From positions 310,001 through 374,000 of the forward strand of contig NZ_JAPIVS010000005.1 in assembly GCF_026239695.1 (NCBI RefSeq): a DNA stretch of 64,000 bases, written 5' to 3'. Both the position numbers and the translations under genes were made by a program. The notes below the pieces were generated by a model that saw nothing but the letters and a program-made list of their open reading frames with translations, did no database searches and was not told the origin of the DNA. This DNA comes from Pedobacter sp. MC2016-15. GTDB taxonomy: Bacteria > Bacteroidota > Bacteroidia > Sphingobacteriales > Sphingobacteriaceae. Positions 52,647 to 61,545 of the stretch are shown in pieces; the first letter of the stretch is position 1; the number at the start of each line of letters is the position of its first letter.

Positions 52647-53498
52647 TTAAATTGTTTCGCGTGTTGTATGAACAGCAACATATCTGCTACTTTCCCTAAA
52701 ACCGATTTTTGGGAACATTTTGATTATAATTGGATCACTCGCATCCGAGACTATTCCGCATCCCCCATTACCATCGGTTGTAATTTGTCTTGCAATTTCA
52801 TGCACCAGGCACTTCGCATAACCTTTTCCACGATCATCGGGATTAGTTTATAAACTACCAATAATTGGTAATTCCTTATCGGCATCTAACACACTAGCTA
52901 TAGTTGTGATTTTGCCATTTAATTCCCAATGGCAATTAGTTTCCTGCAATATTGATTGATAGGAAAGTTGCCGGGCATGATCTAAATCCCTTCCTTCTCG
53001 CTCTCCCCATTCTTCAATACCATATTTGTAGGTCATTTCTGATACTGTCTCCAAATCATCGGTTGTACTTAAAAATGCTACTCCTTCACATTGCCTGTTT
53101 AAAAGCTCGACACTTTCGCATTCATATTATAGTCGCTCTTTAAAAATTTGAAACTCTAAACCACTTTTATTAAATAAATAAAGCACCAGTTTGTTAGTAT
53201 CGCAAAAAGAAAATCGCTTAGTGTATTTATCCACATTTATTTTACTTAATAAACCGTCTATTACAGCGTCTGACCATTTCAATGAATATAGGTAATATGC
53301 TGAATCGCCCCAAACTGCAATTACATTTCCACCATCTTCGTCTACAACGTTATAGGCTTCGTAAATGGATTGTCTACCTGCGTTTAATTCGTCGAAATAC
53401 TGAATCAAATGGTAGTGTGCCAATCTATTTTTATAAATGACTTTTTTATTTTCATTAAAGAAATCTTGAACCTTCGGATATTCTACGATTTTAAACAT
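52647..53498 (-). pseudogene. GNAT acetyltransferase gene with two in-frame TAA codons
   Basis: A single frame of 284 codons from ATG 53498 to TAA 52647, broken at 53127-53129 and 52848-52850. The third part has the acetyl-CoA loop NPDDRGKGYAKCLV and the GNAT end PIIIKMFPKIGFRESSRYVA. The second TAA falls in IGSL-stop-TNPDDRGKGYA, where a tyrosine is usual. No frameshift is present. The N-terminal 123 residues (MFKIVEYPKVQDFFNENK) can still be made alone. It leads the operon with the HNH-like and GIY-YIG genes. Confidence 0.78.
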
Positions 53499-53814
53499 GT
53501 TTCATAACATTTGATTAAATGTACAAAAAGATATTCTGACACTTACGGACTTATTGAGTAAATTTTAAACCTTATTTGGGTAATACATTACGGATTCCCG
53601 TAGCATACTTGCTAAGTAAATTTATTTCCACTAGTGTATTTTCCAATTTTTTATAAAGAATGTTTCCAAGATTTGGCAAATATTTCTTGATTTGTAATAA
53701 TTGAATAAAATATGAAAATAGCAATTTTATGCCTCTGTCAAAGTACCAAAATATTTTTCACCTCTAGTTAGTTATAACAACTAAAAGGTTAGACTCAATT
53801 TTCGTAAATTATTT
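53499..53814. other. A+T-rich gap of 316 bp
   Basis: This gap lies between the GNAT remnant's start and the stop of the UvrD-like gene and should hold the promoter of the GNAT/HNH/GIY-YIG operon. No perfect TAnnTTTG box or strong hairpin was found by eye. Confidence 0.5.
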
Positions 53815-55725
53815 TTAAACTTTTAATACATTACCACTGAATAAATTCTTAGCATTGTCAATTATCTGTTGGCTGGGATTATGATAAAAGACTACTAGAT
53901 TCTCTTTAGCCCTGGTACAACATACATAAAATATTTTCTGGGTTCTGGACAAAATACCCGGATATGATTTCTTTTTTGATGCGTCTAAAGTGCTAAAGAT
54001 ATTGGTGTCAAATAAGTATTCAAAGTTATATTTATTCCATCCTCCATTATCCAAAACAACCAAAACATTATCAAATTCAGCACCTTTAATTTTATGTTGG
54101 GTCGAAAATGGAGTATATCCTTCTAAATAATTATATAGGTTGATGAATTCTGAAAATAACACATTCTTAACACGTTCATATAAATATTCGTTATTTTCAA
54201 TGAATCTATTAAAGCTATCATCTTTAAAACAAATTCTTCTTTCATGAGCAAACTCAATGACCTCTCCAATGGTTAAATGGGTACGAGAGCTCATAAGTTC
54301 AATAATTGATTTCAATTCGATTTTACTTTGAATCGAAACAATAGGAAATTGAGTAGTCCGGATAAATTCATTATACTGCTTGTTTTGGTAAAGATTAACA
54401 TTATGATAAATTTTAAATAGATGCCTTATTAATGAATCTCGTTTCGACCCTGTTCTGTTTTCATCACTTTTATTTTCTTTTTTATCATCTAGGAGGTTGT
54501 CTTTGTCCAAGTATATTTTTCGTACCGTAGTAAAAGGTAAGTCCTTAACTTTATTGTATAAGTCAGAATGAAGTGCAATGATTTGTGTTTTCCTTAGGTT
54601 CTTTTGACGATCTTGTAGGGCTACTATATCTACAACATCACCAAACGTAGCTTCTTCACTAATAGAATCTGGATTTCCTTTTTTTTCATTGTCTTTTATC
54701 TTTTTTACAATGTCGATTTTCAAATTCATAATAGGATCTTTATCATAAATTTCCATCAAGTTTCCAAATCCTGCTTTACTAGCAATTAGATTATGAGTAA
54801 GATTTAATTCTTTGGTTTCCTTTGCATTAGAAAAATTCCATTCGATTTTTGATTTAATATAATTTAAATCATTATTATCTGAATAAATAAATCGAATTGA
54901 ACCTTGCTTCACTTGCCCACTAATCATATTAGGAGCGTTTAAATCCGCGGATGGCTTTTGCTGAATACCATCATTACGGAGTGTATTTGCTAAAGTAATA
55001 ATGGACTGCGGATTACGTCTATTTTGTATCTTTTTGACCTCTAAGATCTTTCCTGAATCTATATAACTATTAACATCACCAACTCCTTCATCATATATTG
55101 ATTGCATAGCATCACCAAAAAGACCAACAATATTTCTTTTACTATCTTTATTTGATAGGTTTAGCAAAATTTCAATAACAGCCGGATGTGTATCTTGATA
55201 TTCATCCACAAATATGAATGGATATTTATCTTTTAAAATTTCTCCAAGTTTAGCGTACTTTTTAAACATATAACTCGCTAATTCGATTACCTCGTCATGA
55301 GAGATAATTCCATCTCTTATTCTTGCACCTTGCCTATAACGAATAGGCTCAGTAAGATTATCGTAATAATCCATGCCAACTGTTCCATCTGGACTCTTCG
55401 TTTTATAATTTTCGTCATTGATTATCTCAATCAATGACGACTGAATATCTTTATGAAAGCTCTTGATGTTATCCCACAAAAAGTCGTGGATAGTGCTAAC
55501 TTTCAGATTTGAATGGTTTACACGTTCCTCAATTTCCCTTACAGCAGAATTAGTATAGGTCATGCAAGCCACAATTGAAATAGGGGATATCTCTATCACT
55601 TTTTTAATTACTTGTACAAGCGAATAAGTCTTTCCTGAGCCAGCCCCCCCACTTAAAAGAAAATTGTTTCCACTTTGAATGTGAACTAATACTTGGCTTA
55701 CTTCGTTTTCTATTTCTTCAACCAC
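53815..55725 (-). CDS. UvrD-like helicase, Gabija GajB type
   Basis: A 636-residue superfamily 1 helicase. Walker A is GGAGSGKT (26-33), motif Ia TYTNSAVREIEERV, motif II DEYQDT (173-178), motif III GLFGDAMQSIYD, motif V QHKIKGAEFDNVLVV, motif VI VCCTRAKENLVV. It overlaps the OLD-type gene by 16 bp. An OLD nuclease plus UvrD helicase pair defines Gabija, an anti-phage system in which GajB senses DNA ends and GajA cuts DNA. It is longer than the Bacillus GajB (about 500 residues). Confidence 0.85.
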   Translation of the reverse strand: MVEEIENEVSQVLVHIQSGNNFLLSGGAGSGKTYSLVQVIKKVIEISPISIVACMTYTNSAVREIEERVNHSNLKVSTIHDFLWDNIKSFHKDIQSSLIEIINDENYKTKSPDGTVGMDYYDNLTEPIRYRQGARIRDGIISHDEVIELASYMFKKYAKLGEILKDKYPFIFVDEYQDTHPAVIEILLNLSNKDSKRNIVGLFGDAMQSIYDEGVGDVNSYIDSGKILEVKKIQNRRNPQSIITLANTLRNDGIQQKPSADLNAPNMISGQVKQGSIRFIYSDNNDLNYIKSKIEWNFSNAKETKELNLTHNLIASKAGFGNLMEIYDKDPIMNLKIDIVKKIKDNEKKGNPDSISEEATFGDVVDIVALQDRQKNLRKTQIIALHSDLYNKVKDLPFTTVRKIYLDKDNLLDDKKENKSDENRTGSKRDSLIRHLFKIYHNVNLYQNKQYNEFIRTTQFPIVSIQSKIELKSIIELMSSRTHLTIGEVIEFAHERRICFKDDSFNRFIENNEYLYERVKNVLFSEFINLYNYLEGYTPFSTQHKIKGAEFDNVLVVLDNGGWNKYNFEYLFDTNIFSTLDASKKKSYPGILSRTQKIFYVCCTRAKENLVVFYHNPSQQIIDNAKNLFSGNVLKV

Positions 55726-57890
55726 AGTAAACCTCCTTTAATATATGATGGAATTCTCCAATTACTATATTTTTCATCACTTACATACAAGATATCTAGC
55801 GCAAAAGAAGTTTTCTTTGCGATGCATTTGTCTGCTATATCATATGGATCTAAATCGTCAATATCTTCCACGTTTTTTAAGCTTTGAAATTTTTTAATAT
55901 TATTTTTAATAAAATCCAAATTCAATGAAATGAATGCATCTTCATAGCTCCTAGCATGGTATTCTTCTTCTTTGAGTTGGAAAGCTAAACACAAATTTCC
56001 ATCAGGTGCAACGTTCCACTTGCTGCCAGTCTTTTTAAATATGGTATCTCCAACGTTTAATTTCTTTAAAGATGCCAATAACATACTGCCGGTAAATAAT
56101 TTTATAGCATTGTTGCCATAATCAGTCGCGTCATTAACGGGGCATTTTGCCGGAACCATTCTTGGATCGTTATTCTTTTTAACCTTTAAATTTCCTGATG
56201 AATCCGTCAATTGCACCATCTTATATGTATCAATGTCTGTAATTATTAGAGTCTTTATATCCAAGAATATAATCAGTTTTTCAAAAATTTGTGAATGCGC
56301 TCCTACTTCAACTATCGATATATTTTGTGAAAGTAAAGGCATTACACCATCTTCTTTATGTTCCAAATCAAGTTTTCTCATTATAGTAGACAGCAGAAGT
56401 CTTTCCGTGTCTCCTTCTATAAAAATGGCTTTATCTGCAAAGAATAGTTCTGTTCGATTGATTGTAAGATATTGCCTCAAAAAATCATACTGTTCAGTTT
56501 CTTGACCATATTCTATCCTTAAATCCTTAAGGTTTTTTGCAACAACTGTATTCTCACTAATTTTTGCGAAGTATTTAAGATCATCAAATTCACTTTCCGC
56601 AGTAATATGGGAAGAATGAGTTGTAATAATTGTTTGTAGTGAAAATGGTATTTTACCTGTTTTCCCAGATGAAGCCCTAGTCAATATATCCTTAATATTC
56701 TTAATAAAAACATACTGCATCTGCGGATGCGTATGTGCTTCTGGTTCCTCGATAAATAGGATATTTAGAACCGCAGGTTTTTCATTGTCTTTGTTATCTT
56801 TTCTAAAATCGCTAAGCAAAACTTCGATCTGAAAGATAATGCCTATTAGATTCATATAGCCTAATCCATTATAGCTTTCAGGTAAAGCATGGTCATTATT
56901 ATGATCATACATAACAGTTGTATTGCCCTTTAAAAGTTCTCTATGCTGAAGGGTTGAAATAATTTTTATGACTGAATCTCCTGCCTTCGTTCCACCGAAT
57001 TGTTCAACAGTATCAATAATATCTTTAAACAAATCTACATACACGGTATCTAAATGTTCATCCGTTGCCTCTAAAGTGTCTTTAAACTGTTTAATAGGCA
57101 GTGAATCTTTATTTTGGTTCTCCTTTATACTATAATATTCAGATGACAAGACTGAAAGCGTTTTATCTGATTCACGGTTTGAAACATCGCGTTTGGCTTG
57201 TATTATCTTAAAATTGATGATTTTATCCAATTTGATATTTTCTTTTATTAGATCAATATAATTATCATCAATCTCTCTGCTTAATTCCAGGCTATAAAAC
57301 AAGGTTTTCTTGCTTAAAGAAAAATAATCTTGGTGGTATTTTTTGAAAAAATTATAAAAGGATTTTTCAATTTTAGATGCTATAAGTTGAGCAGATAGCG
57401 CAGTTTTAAGCTTGCCTTCTTTTATCTGTATAGATGCATCTTCCTTAACTTTTAAAGAATATTCCCTTTTGAACTCCTTAAAATCGGTTCGAAAGTTATA
57501 AAAAAGATCTGGGGTTAAACTATATTCAAAGGCCAAAACAATTACTTTGTTCTCCGGATTAAGATCCATTATTAGATTGCTTACCTGTGATAGGTCATCA
57601 GTATCATCATAATTTATAAATAATTTCATGGTGATTCCAAGTGATTTTTCTGGGAAGTCTGCTTCTCCGTCGGTCATTGTTTTTAATTCCTTTTGAAAAT
57701 CGATATTGAAATCATCGCAGTGGAACCTTGCCGAAGTTGACTTTTCATTTAGAAATTTATTCAAAAGCGTCAACAGTGAAGTTTTACCACAATTATTTTT
57801 ACCAATTATTAGAGAGAGATTATCCTCCAAATCAAGTTCAAAATCTTTTAACAGCCTAAAGTTGTTAATTTTCACCTTTTTGATATTCAT
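55710..57890 (-). CDS. OLD-family ATP-dependent nuclease, Gabija GajA type
   Basis: A 726-residue protein. An ABC-type ATPase has Walker A GKNNCGKTS (30-38), a long coiled insert, Walker B ILFIEEPE (377-384) and an H-loop TTHSSH (423-428). A C-terminal Toprim domain carries IEGDTE (491-496) and the metal pair in ITDID (550-554), with VEVGAHSQIFEKLI between. This is a class 2 OLD protein, the class found beside UvrD helicases. It is the first gene of the pair and is longer than Bacillus GajA (about 580 residues). Confidence 0.86.
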   Translation of the reverse strand: MNIKKVKINNFRLLKDFELDLEDNLSLIIGKNNCGKTSLLTLLNKFLNEKSTSARFHCDDFNIDFQKELKTMTDGEADFPEKSLGITMKLFINYDDTDDLSQVSNLIMDLNPENKVIVLAFEYSLTPDLFYNFRTDFKEFKREYSLKVKEDASIQIKEGKLKTALSAQLIASKIEKSFYNFFKKYHQDYFSLSKKTLFYSLELSREIDDNYIDLIKENIKLDKIINFKIIQAKRDVSNRESDKTLSVLSSEYYSIKENQNKDSLPIKQFKDTLEATDEHLDTVYVDLFKDIIDTVEQFGGTKAGDSVIKIISTLQHRELLKGNTTVMYDHNNDHALPESYNGLGYMNLIGIIFQIEVLLSDFRKDNKDNEKPAVLNILFIEEPEAHTHPQMQYVFIKNIKDILTRASSGKTGKIPFSLQTIITTHSSHITAESEFDDLKYFAKISENTVVAKNLKDLRIEYGQETEQYDFLRQYLTINRTELFFADKAIFIEGDTERLLLSTIMRKLDLEHKEDGVMPLLSQNISIVEVGAHSQIFEKLIIFLDIKTLIITDIDTYKMVQLTDSSGNLKVKKNNDPRMVPAKCPVNDATDYGNNAIKLFTGSMLLASLKKLNVGDTIFKKTGSKWNVAPDGNLCLAFQLKEEEYHARSYEDAFISLNLDFIKNNIKKFQSLKNVEDIDDLDPYDIADKCIAKKTSFALDILYVSDEKYSNWRIPSYIKGGLLWLKK

Positions 57891-58016
57891 ATTTGGTTTT
57901 ATAATGATGAGGATAACTTAATTTAACTACAACTGTTGATTAGTCTTTAAGTTATCATACAATAATAACAATTTTTCACAGCTTCTTGTAACCATACTTT
58001 AATCTTGAAATATTCA

Positions 58017-58044
58017 TTGGAAATTGATTTCCTAATTATTTTTG
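58017..58044 (+). promoter_or_regulatory. Promoter of the glycine-rich repeat gene
   Basis: TTG at 58017-58019 and TATTTTTG at 58037-58044 (a perfect TAnnTTTG) are 17 bp apart, 35 bp before the ATG at 58080. Confidence 0.6.
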
Positions 58045-58079
58045 ATAACTTACTTCAATGATCACTTAAAAAACGTAAA

Positions 58080-58442
58080 ATGAGTAAACCAATTATTGAA
58101 AACCTGAAAACTTGGCCGCATAATTTAAGCACTCGACTTAGAGGTGGCCTATCTAAAGGTTTAAAGGGAGGTATGTATACTGGTTTATATGGTGGTTTGA
58201 GTAGTGGATTATATGGAGGGTTGTCAACGGCCTTATATGGAGGTCTTTCAACAGGTATTTACGGACGACTATCAAAAGGTCTGGGAGGAGGGATGTCTAC
58301 ATCATCATCCAATGTTTACCATAGTAATATACCGCCATGGCCTGTGTTTCTGAGAGAATTGGATCTGAGAGGTTATAAAGCTCAAGCAGAATTAATAAGA
58401 AAACACCTGCCGGAACAATTTTGGCCAGAAAATTTCTTCTAA
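58080..58442 (+). CDS. Glycine-rich octapeptide-repeat small protein
   Basis: A 120-residue protein, not recognised. After a basic lead (MSKPIIENLKTWPHNLSTRL) come about eight units based on LYGGLSTG (residues about 21-75: RGGLSKGL, KGGMYTGL, YGGLSSGL, YGGLSTAL, YGGLSTGI and so on). The globular-looking tail is PPWPVFLRELDLRGYKAQAELIRKHLP. Glycines repeat every 3 to 5 residues as in a glycine zipper, which can pack in membranes. It has its own promoter and is the only plus-strand gene of element A. Confidence 0.75.
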   Translation: MSKPIIENLKTWPHNLSTRLRGGLSKGLKGGMYTGLYGGLSSGLYGGLSTALYGGLSTGIYGRLSKGLGGGMSTSSSNVYHSNIPPWPVFLRELDLRGYKAQAELIRKHLPEQFWPENFF

Positions 58443-58444
58443 TA

Positions 58445-59347
58445 TTAGAATTCAGCAGTCAACATTGGCACATTGCAGGGAATACCTGTTTTATGACGTT
58501 TTTTAATAATCCATAATGAACCGTCAACCCACTTGATGATCTCTGACTTTTTCAGTTCAATCAAATCAATAAAACTCATTCCTGTATAACAGCAAAAGAT
58601 AAAAGCATCACGAACGATTCTTAGACGTTCTATGGCGAAATCTTTTTCATAGATGGCTTGTATATCGCTTGGGGTTAAAATGACCTGCTGAACCTTTGTG
58701 ATCTTGTTTTTATTTCCGCTAAACGGGTCATAGGTCATTCACCGATTGGCGAGGCAGATACGTATCACTTTGCCTAAATTTTTAAGGTGTTTTACTGCTG
58801 CGTTGTTTTCACATCCGCATTTGCTTCTCAAATAAAAATCAAACTCGGAAATAAAATAGTTGTCCACTTTATCCAAAACCACATCAGTAAGTTTAAACTT
58901 AAACATGATAAATGATTTAGTATGTTTGAACGTGGTGTTGTACTTGGTTAGTGTGCCCTGTGTAAATCCCTTTCCGATCAGTGCCTTTACCTTATCATTA
59001 TGATCTTGAATAGCTGTGATTATGGTGTGCGCTTCTTCTTCAACGCCTAAATATTTATTTTTAAGTGATAGAGCGGTGATTTCATTCCCGGCTTTATATA
59101 GATCAGTATGTGCCTGATCAACTTTGTCCTCAATGGTTTTCAAATGGCAGTTGATGGTTCTGGCATCTTCCTTCTTTCCGTCTAAACGAAGGGTCTTGGC
59201 GTTCCAGCGTTCAGGCTCGCATTGTTTCCCGGTTGATAGTTCTTTAGGTATTCCATCAACAGTAATACACATGTAAATAGGCACTGATCCGGCAACATAT
59301 TTTTTTGGCTTCTTCAAAAAGAAGAGCAGGCTAAAAGTGTTATTCAT
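58445..59347 (-). pseudogene. Tyrosine integrase of element A, nonsense-broken and truncated
   Basis: N-terminal 202 residues (59347-58739): an arm-type DNA-binding domain (FFLKKPKKYVAGSVPIYMCI) and a SAM-like core-binding domain. An in-frame TGA at 58739-58741 follows LANR, where TGG is likely. The same frame continues (MTYDPFSGNKNK, LTPSDIQAIYE, CYTGMSFIDLIELKKSEI) up to VPMLTAEF and then stops. The R of the CYTGM box side is there, but the H-x-x-R and the nucleophile Tyr are gone. Its place beside the tRNA fits its role in the original insertion. Confidence 0.85.
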
Positions 59348-59540
59348 CTTTCATCAGATTAGAGTTAAACAAAAGTAGCGTTGCAGCTATGGGCAGTCAA
59401 GACGTTTATATTCTGAATTAGCTTGTAAATCAATTGCTTACAAGCTTTTCAGTGAGTAGGGCATCCAATTTGATTGACTCACTGAATTACTCATCGATAT
59501 TATGAGAATAATTGAATATTTCTGAAATCCTCTAAATCAA

Positions 59541-59572
59541 AAAAGCCTCTAATCTTTCGATTAAAGGCTTTT
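59541..59572 (-). terminator. Terminator downstream of tRNA-Asp
   Basis: AAAAGCCT (59541-59548) pairs with AGGCTTTT (59565-59572), with an inner AATC/GATT stem. On the minus strand it is followed by a T-rich run. It belongs to the element and replaces the tRNA's original terminator (see 43139-43164). Confidence 0.8.
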
Positions 59573-59595
59573 CGATATCTTCAAGATTAAATCTT

Positions 59596-59609
59596 GCGGA
59601 CCGGACGGG
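59596..59609. other. att site within the tRNA-Asp 3' end
   Basis: GCGGACCGGACGGG covers the 3' acceptor arm and part of the T arm of the tRNA. Copies are at 43166 and 47699. Insertion leaves the tRNA intact. Confidence 0.88.
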
Positions 59610-59670
59610 ACTCGAACCCGCGACCTCCGCCGTGACAGGGCGGCATTCTAACCAGCTGAACTACCGGTCC
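59597..59670 (-). tRNA. tRNA-Asp (GTC)
   Basis: A complete cloverleaf of 74 nt. The acceptor is GGACCGG/CCGGTCC with discriminator G, and CCA is not encoded. The D arm is in GTTCAGCTGGTTAGAATGC, the anticodon arm is CCGCC-CTGTCAC-GGCGG with anticodon GTC, and the T arm is GCGGG-TTCGAGT-CCCGT. It is the integration target of the elements to its left. A -7 box lies 19 bp upstream. Confidence 0.97.
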
Positions 59671-59689
59671 GTTGTCCCTTGCGGGGCTG

Positions 59690-59697
59690 CAAAGATA
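59690..59697 (-). promoter_or_regulatory. -7 box of tRNA-Asp
   Basis: The minus strand reads TATCTTTG, a perfect TAnnTTTG, 20 bp before the mature 5' end of the tRNA. Confidence 0.6.
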
Positions 59698-59838
59698 GAA
59701 AACAGATATTCAAATACAAATATTTTTGAAAATTTATTTGAAATAAAATCCAGCCCCCATAAAAACCTCCAAATTTCCCGTTAATCCCCTCAAAGTAATT
59801 TCTTACGATATGATAAGATTTATCAAAACCCGAAGGAG

Positions 59839-59846
59839 TAAATTTG
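59839..59846 (+). promoter_or_regulatory. -7 box of the VOC/hydrolase operon
   Basis: TAAATTTG matches TAnnTTTG and lies 65 bp before the ATG at 59912. No clear -33 element was seen. Confidence 0.5.
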
Positions 59847-59911
59847 TTTAAACAAAAAAAGGAGAAAGCAACAGCGTTGTTCACTCCGCAAAAAAAACAG
59901 AAAGGTTCATT

Positions 59912-60847
59912 ATGGAAAACTCAATTTTAGGTCTGCACCACATCACTGCAATTGCAGGTAATGCAAAAGTTAATCACGATTTCTACACCAGGATTTTAGG
60001 ACTGCGCCTGATCAAAAAAACCGTCAACTTCGATGACCCTGAAACATACCACTTATATTATGGTGATGAAGCAGGTTCTCCGGGAACGATCCTAACCTTC
60101 TTCCCATGGGGAAGCATCGGTGCCGGCAGGAGAGGCACCAGACAGGCAACAGAAATCGGATACAGCGTTCCTGAGGGCAGCCTTGATTTCTGGCAGGAGC
60201 GTCTGGAGAAAAACCACGTGACCTATAACAAAGCTGCGGAGAAATTCGGAGAGAAATACCTCACCTTCCTTGATCCGGATGGACTTAAATTCGAACTCAC
60301 CGTTGCAAAAAACAAAGATAACAGGACACCATTTGTAACTCCTGAGATCAATGCGGATCACGCGATCCTTGGTTTTCATCAGATCACGATCACGACCAAC
60401 AAGATTGATAAAACTGCAGAGATACTAACAAACATCTTCGGCTACAAACTGATGGAACAACATGTAAACCGCTACCGTTTTGTTACTGATGCTGTAGAAC
60501 AGGCCGCTATTGTAGATCTTGTTGAGGCTGCAGGAGAAACTGCCGGACATGTTGCAGGCGGATCGGTACACCATGTAGCGTTCAGGGTGAAAGACGAGGC
60601 AACGCTGATGTATTTCAGGGATAAAATCGTTGCTGCAGGTTTGAATATCACTGAGAAAATCGACCGCAATTACTTCTATTCACTGTATTTCCGTGAACCA
60701 GGAGGAGTGCTTTTTGAACTGGCTACAGATAATCCGGGCTTTACAGTTGATGAGCCATTGAACGAGCTCGGTACAAACCTGAAGTTGCCGGCACAATATG
60801 AAAGTCAGAGAGCAGAGATAGAACGTATATTACCAAGTTTAATATAA
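59912..60847 (+). CDS. VOC-family ring-cleaving dioxygenase
   Basis: A 311-residue protein with two vicinal-oxygen-chelate halves. Metal-ligand positions are seen in LHHITAIAGNAKVNHDFYTRILG (His, N-half), HQITITTNKIDKTAEILTNIFG and VHHVAFRV (His, C-half), and E in GGVLFELATD. It belongs to the glyoxalase-like ring-cleaving dioxygenase group (MhqO/LinE-like). Such proteins, with a partner hydrolase, take part in quinone or hydroquinone detoxification in Bacillus (mhqO/mhqD). It is 1 bp from the hydrolase gene here. Confidence 0.88.
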   Translation: MENSILGLHHITAIAGNAKVNHDFYTRILGLRLIKKTVNFDDPETYHLYYGDEAGSPGTILTFFPWGSIGAGRRGTRQATEIGYSVPEGSLDFWQERLEKNHVTYNKAAEKFGEKYLTFLDPDGLKFELTVAKNKDNRTPFVTPEINADHAILGFHQITITTNKIDKTAEILTNIFGYKLMEQHVNRYRFVTDAVEQAAIVDLVEAAGETAGHVAGGSVHHVAFRVKDEATLMYFRDKIVAAGLNITEKIDRNYFYSLYFREPGGVLFELATDNPGFTVDEPLNELGTNLKLPAQYESQRAEIERILPSLI

Positions 60848-60848
60848 C

Positions 60849-61475
60849 ATGTATCAACATTCAAAAAATATCATCACTGCAGGAGTACCTGTAGAAAATG
60901 CTAAAAGCGCCCTTGTCATGATTCATGGCAGGGGGGCTTCGGCCCAAAGTATCATCTCCCTGAGCAGCCATCTGGATCTGAAAGATGTAGCGATATGTGC
61001 CCCGCAGGCCACTAACCACAGCTGGTACCCTACGAGTTTCATTGCGCCTGTTGAAGAAAACCAGCCCGCCCTGGATTCAGCATTGGAAATCATCGGAGAG
61101 CTGGTAGAGGATATCATCAAAGCAGGTATTCCTGAAGAGAAAATCTACTTCCTCGGTTTCTCACAGGGGGCCTGTCTCACGCTGGAGTATGTCACCCGCA
61201 ACGCGATGAAATACGGAGGAGTGATTGCCTTTACCGGCGGACTGATCGGGGAGGAGCTCAACCTGGAAAACTATAAGGGCGACTTCGCAGAAACTACGAT
61301 CCTGATTACTACCGGAGATCCTGATGCCCATGTGCCAGTGCGCAGAGTCAGAGAAAGTGCTGCCATCCAGGAAAAGATGAATGGAAAGATGCATGTCGTC
61401 GTTTATCCCGGCAGACCACACACCATTACCAATGAGGAAATCGCAATCGCTAAGGACCTGTTTTTCAAAATATAA
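60849..61475 (+). CDS. Alpha/beta hydrolase (MhqD-like carboxylesterase)
   Basis: A 208-residue serine hydrolase. The nucleophile is in FLGFSQGACLTLEY (G-x-S-x-G), the Asp is in TTGDPDAHVPVRRV, and the His is in YPGRPHTI. The oxyanion-loop motif HGRGASAQSII is also present. It is similar in layout to MhqD, which acts with the MhqO dioxygenase; here too the dioxygenase precedes it, 1 bp apart. A role in quinone stress is inferred from this pair. Confidence 0.88.
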   Translation: MYQHSKNIITAGVPVENAKSALVMIHGRGASAQSIISLSSHLDLKDVAICAPQATNHSWYPTSFIAPVEENQPALDSALEIIGELVEDIIKAGIPEEKIYFLGFSQGACLTLEYVTRNAMKYGGVIAFTGGLIGEELNLENYKGDFAETTILITTGDPDAHVPVRRVRESAAIQEKMNGKMHVVVYPGRPHTITNEEIAIAKDLFFKI

Positions 61476-61499
61476 AAAGATGATGATCAAGTTATGGCT

Positions 61500-61512
61500 G
61501 TCCCTCAGGGAC
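61500..61512 (+). terminator. Short hairpin after the hydrolase gene
   Basis: GTCCC-TCA-GGGAC, a perfect 5-bp stem 24 bp after the stop, followed by AATTT. It is weak as a terminator on its own. Confidence 0.35.
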
Positions 61513-61545
61513 AATTTAATCGGCTATTACGTTTCATTGCATTTT

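Larger units (their letters stand above)
47699..59609. mobile_element. tRNA-Asp integrative element A (larger, defence-like)
   Basis: About 11.9 kb between att copies 47699 and 59596. Cargo, all on the minus strand except the last: a UvrD-like helicase and OLD-type nuclease, GNAT remnant, HNH-like and GIY-YIG-like genes, STAND NTPase, and a glycine-rich repeat protein. The integrase next to the tRNA is broken. No conjugation genes are present, so it was probably mobilised by others or by its own integrase before decay. Confidence 0.82.

Noticed and set aside
41779..59347. One integrase gene split by a 16-kb insertion
   Set aside because: The two fragments overlap by about 35 homologous but different residues, so they come from different genes.
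52647..59347. Stop-codon reassignment in the island
   Set aside because: Intact genes around use TAA, TAG and TGA as normal stops; the in-frame stops occur only in genes that look decayed.
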